Shown here: positions 6,320 through 6,515 of the stretch, piece after piece
Layout: each line of letters begins with the position of its first letter
Position numbering within the stretch: the stretch's first letter is position 1
Source of the DNA: Calditrichia bacterium
Lineage (GTDB): Bacteria > Calditrichota > Calditrichia > RBG-13-44-9 > J042
Length of the DNA stretch: 6,515 nucleotides
Direction of reading: 5' to 3'
NCBI GenBank assembly: GCA_030430345.1
Contig: JAUIFT010000164.1
Span: 1 to 6,515 of the forward strand
Notes under the pieces: model-generated
Seen by the model: only the letters and a program-made list of their open reading frames with translations
Databases searched by the model: none
What the model was told of the DNA's origin: nothing
Position numbers and translations under genes: made by a program

Positions 6320-6371
6320 CGTCGTGGAGAGGGTTCATGAATCCTATCTACGACGTTAATGATCATTTTTT
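6309..6371. terminator. Long hairpin terminator shared by two convergent genes
   Basis: ATGATCATTAACGTCGT (6309-6325) and its exact reverse complement (6350-6366) make a perfect 17-bp stem. Pairing largely continues inward through GGA/TCT and GGGTT.../...AATCC to a palindromic TTCATGAA centre, giving a nearly continuous hairpin of almost 60 nt. Six T residues (6366-6371) follow, fitting Rho-independent termination of the plus-strand gene. On the minus strand no T-run follows the stem, so it is less clearly a terminator for the gene from the right. The left arm holds the TAA at 6317-6319 and the right arm holds the minus-strand TGA at 6363-6365. Confidence 0.85.
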
Positions 6372-6515
6372 CCTAAAAATATAACAAACATGATCCCCTC
6401 CGCACCAATCCGGTAATCGGGTCGCCAGGGATCGGTCCAGCTTCATCAGGCGGCTGGTTAACGTCCCGCTAAATCGATCCGGATGGTATTGGTCGGGAGT
6501 GGGCAGCAGTGGACA
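6363..6515 (-). CDS. C-terminal 50 residues of a gene entering from the right, possibly a methyltransferase
   Basis: The minus strand is open from the right edge to a TGA at 6363-6365, giving 50 residues with no start in the window. The segment reads like a real protein end: PTPDQYHPDRFSGTLTSRLM, then KLDRSLATRLPDWCGGDHVC and YIFRKK. The D.R.LA..LP.W.GDH..Y.FRK pattern and closing beta strand recall the C-terminus of class I SAM-dependent methyltransferases, but the SAM-binding motifs would lie outside the window, so this is a guess from memory. It converges on the NTF2-like gene, and its stop lies within the shared hairpin. Only 43 nt separate the two stop codons. Confidence 0.6.
   Translation of the reverse strand, partial: CPLLPTPDQYHPDRFSGTLTSRLMKLDRSLATRLPDWCGGDHVCYIFRKK

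Overview
The window looks like chromosomal DNA of a diderm bacterium, most plausibly in or near the FCB group (Bacteroidota, Calditrichota or KSB1-like lineages). The reasons are a secreted protein with the TDDSHS/WN/PP/DP/WG repeat motif, a Bacteroidota-style LTA-synthase-like membrane sulfatase, a secreted NTF2-like protein ending in SYDH, and many short palindromic repeats between genes. This placement is inferred from protein flavour, not from a marker gene. I see no phage, transposase, CRISPR array, tRNA or rRNA.

Layout, left to right. (1) 1-949, minus: an exported protein with two related domains, cut by the left edge. (2) 1043-1394, plus: a decayed fragment of an Ig-like/PKD-like domain with a single-base frameshift near 1265. 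(3) 1419-1487: an imperfect palindrome built of about 8-nt GCAAATGA-type units, which supplies the last codons of the next gene. (4) 1447-3465, minus: a membrane-anchored LTA-synthase-family sulfatase. (5) 3466-3552: an AT-rich divergent promoter region. (6) 3553-4632, plus: a PA0069/Rv2578c-family radical SAM protein ending in QLSLF. (7) 4637-4666: a palindrome sharing an exact 12-mer with the one at 1419. (8) 4803-5468, plus: a DUF6483-like protein. (9) 5454-5763: a tandem pair of about 145-bp repeats with five small GC-rich hairpins; the first copy begins inside the DUF6483 gene and carries its stop. (10) 5846-6319, plus: a secreted NTF2-like/DUF4440-type protein. (11) 6309-6371: a long perfect hairpin holding the stops of both convergent genes. 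(12) 6363-6515, minus: the C-terminal end of a gene, possibly a methyltransferase, cut by the right edge.

The genes do not form an obvious pathway. Each appears to be its own transcription unit, with repeats or hairpins at the 3' ends. The recurring theme is that palindromic or repeated DNA overlaps the 3' ends of coding regions at 1447, 5468, 6319 and 6363. The most testable functional hint is the C-terminal QLSLF of the radical SAM protein, which matches the bacterial sliding-clamp-binding pentapeptide. I found no convincing new multi-gene system.
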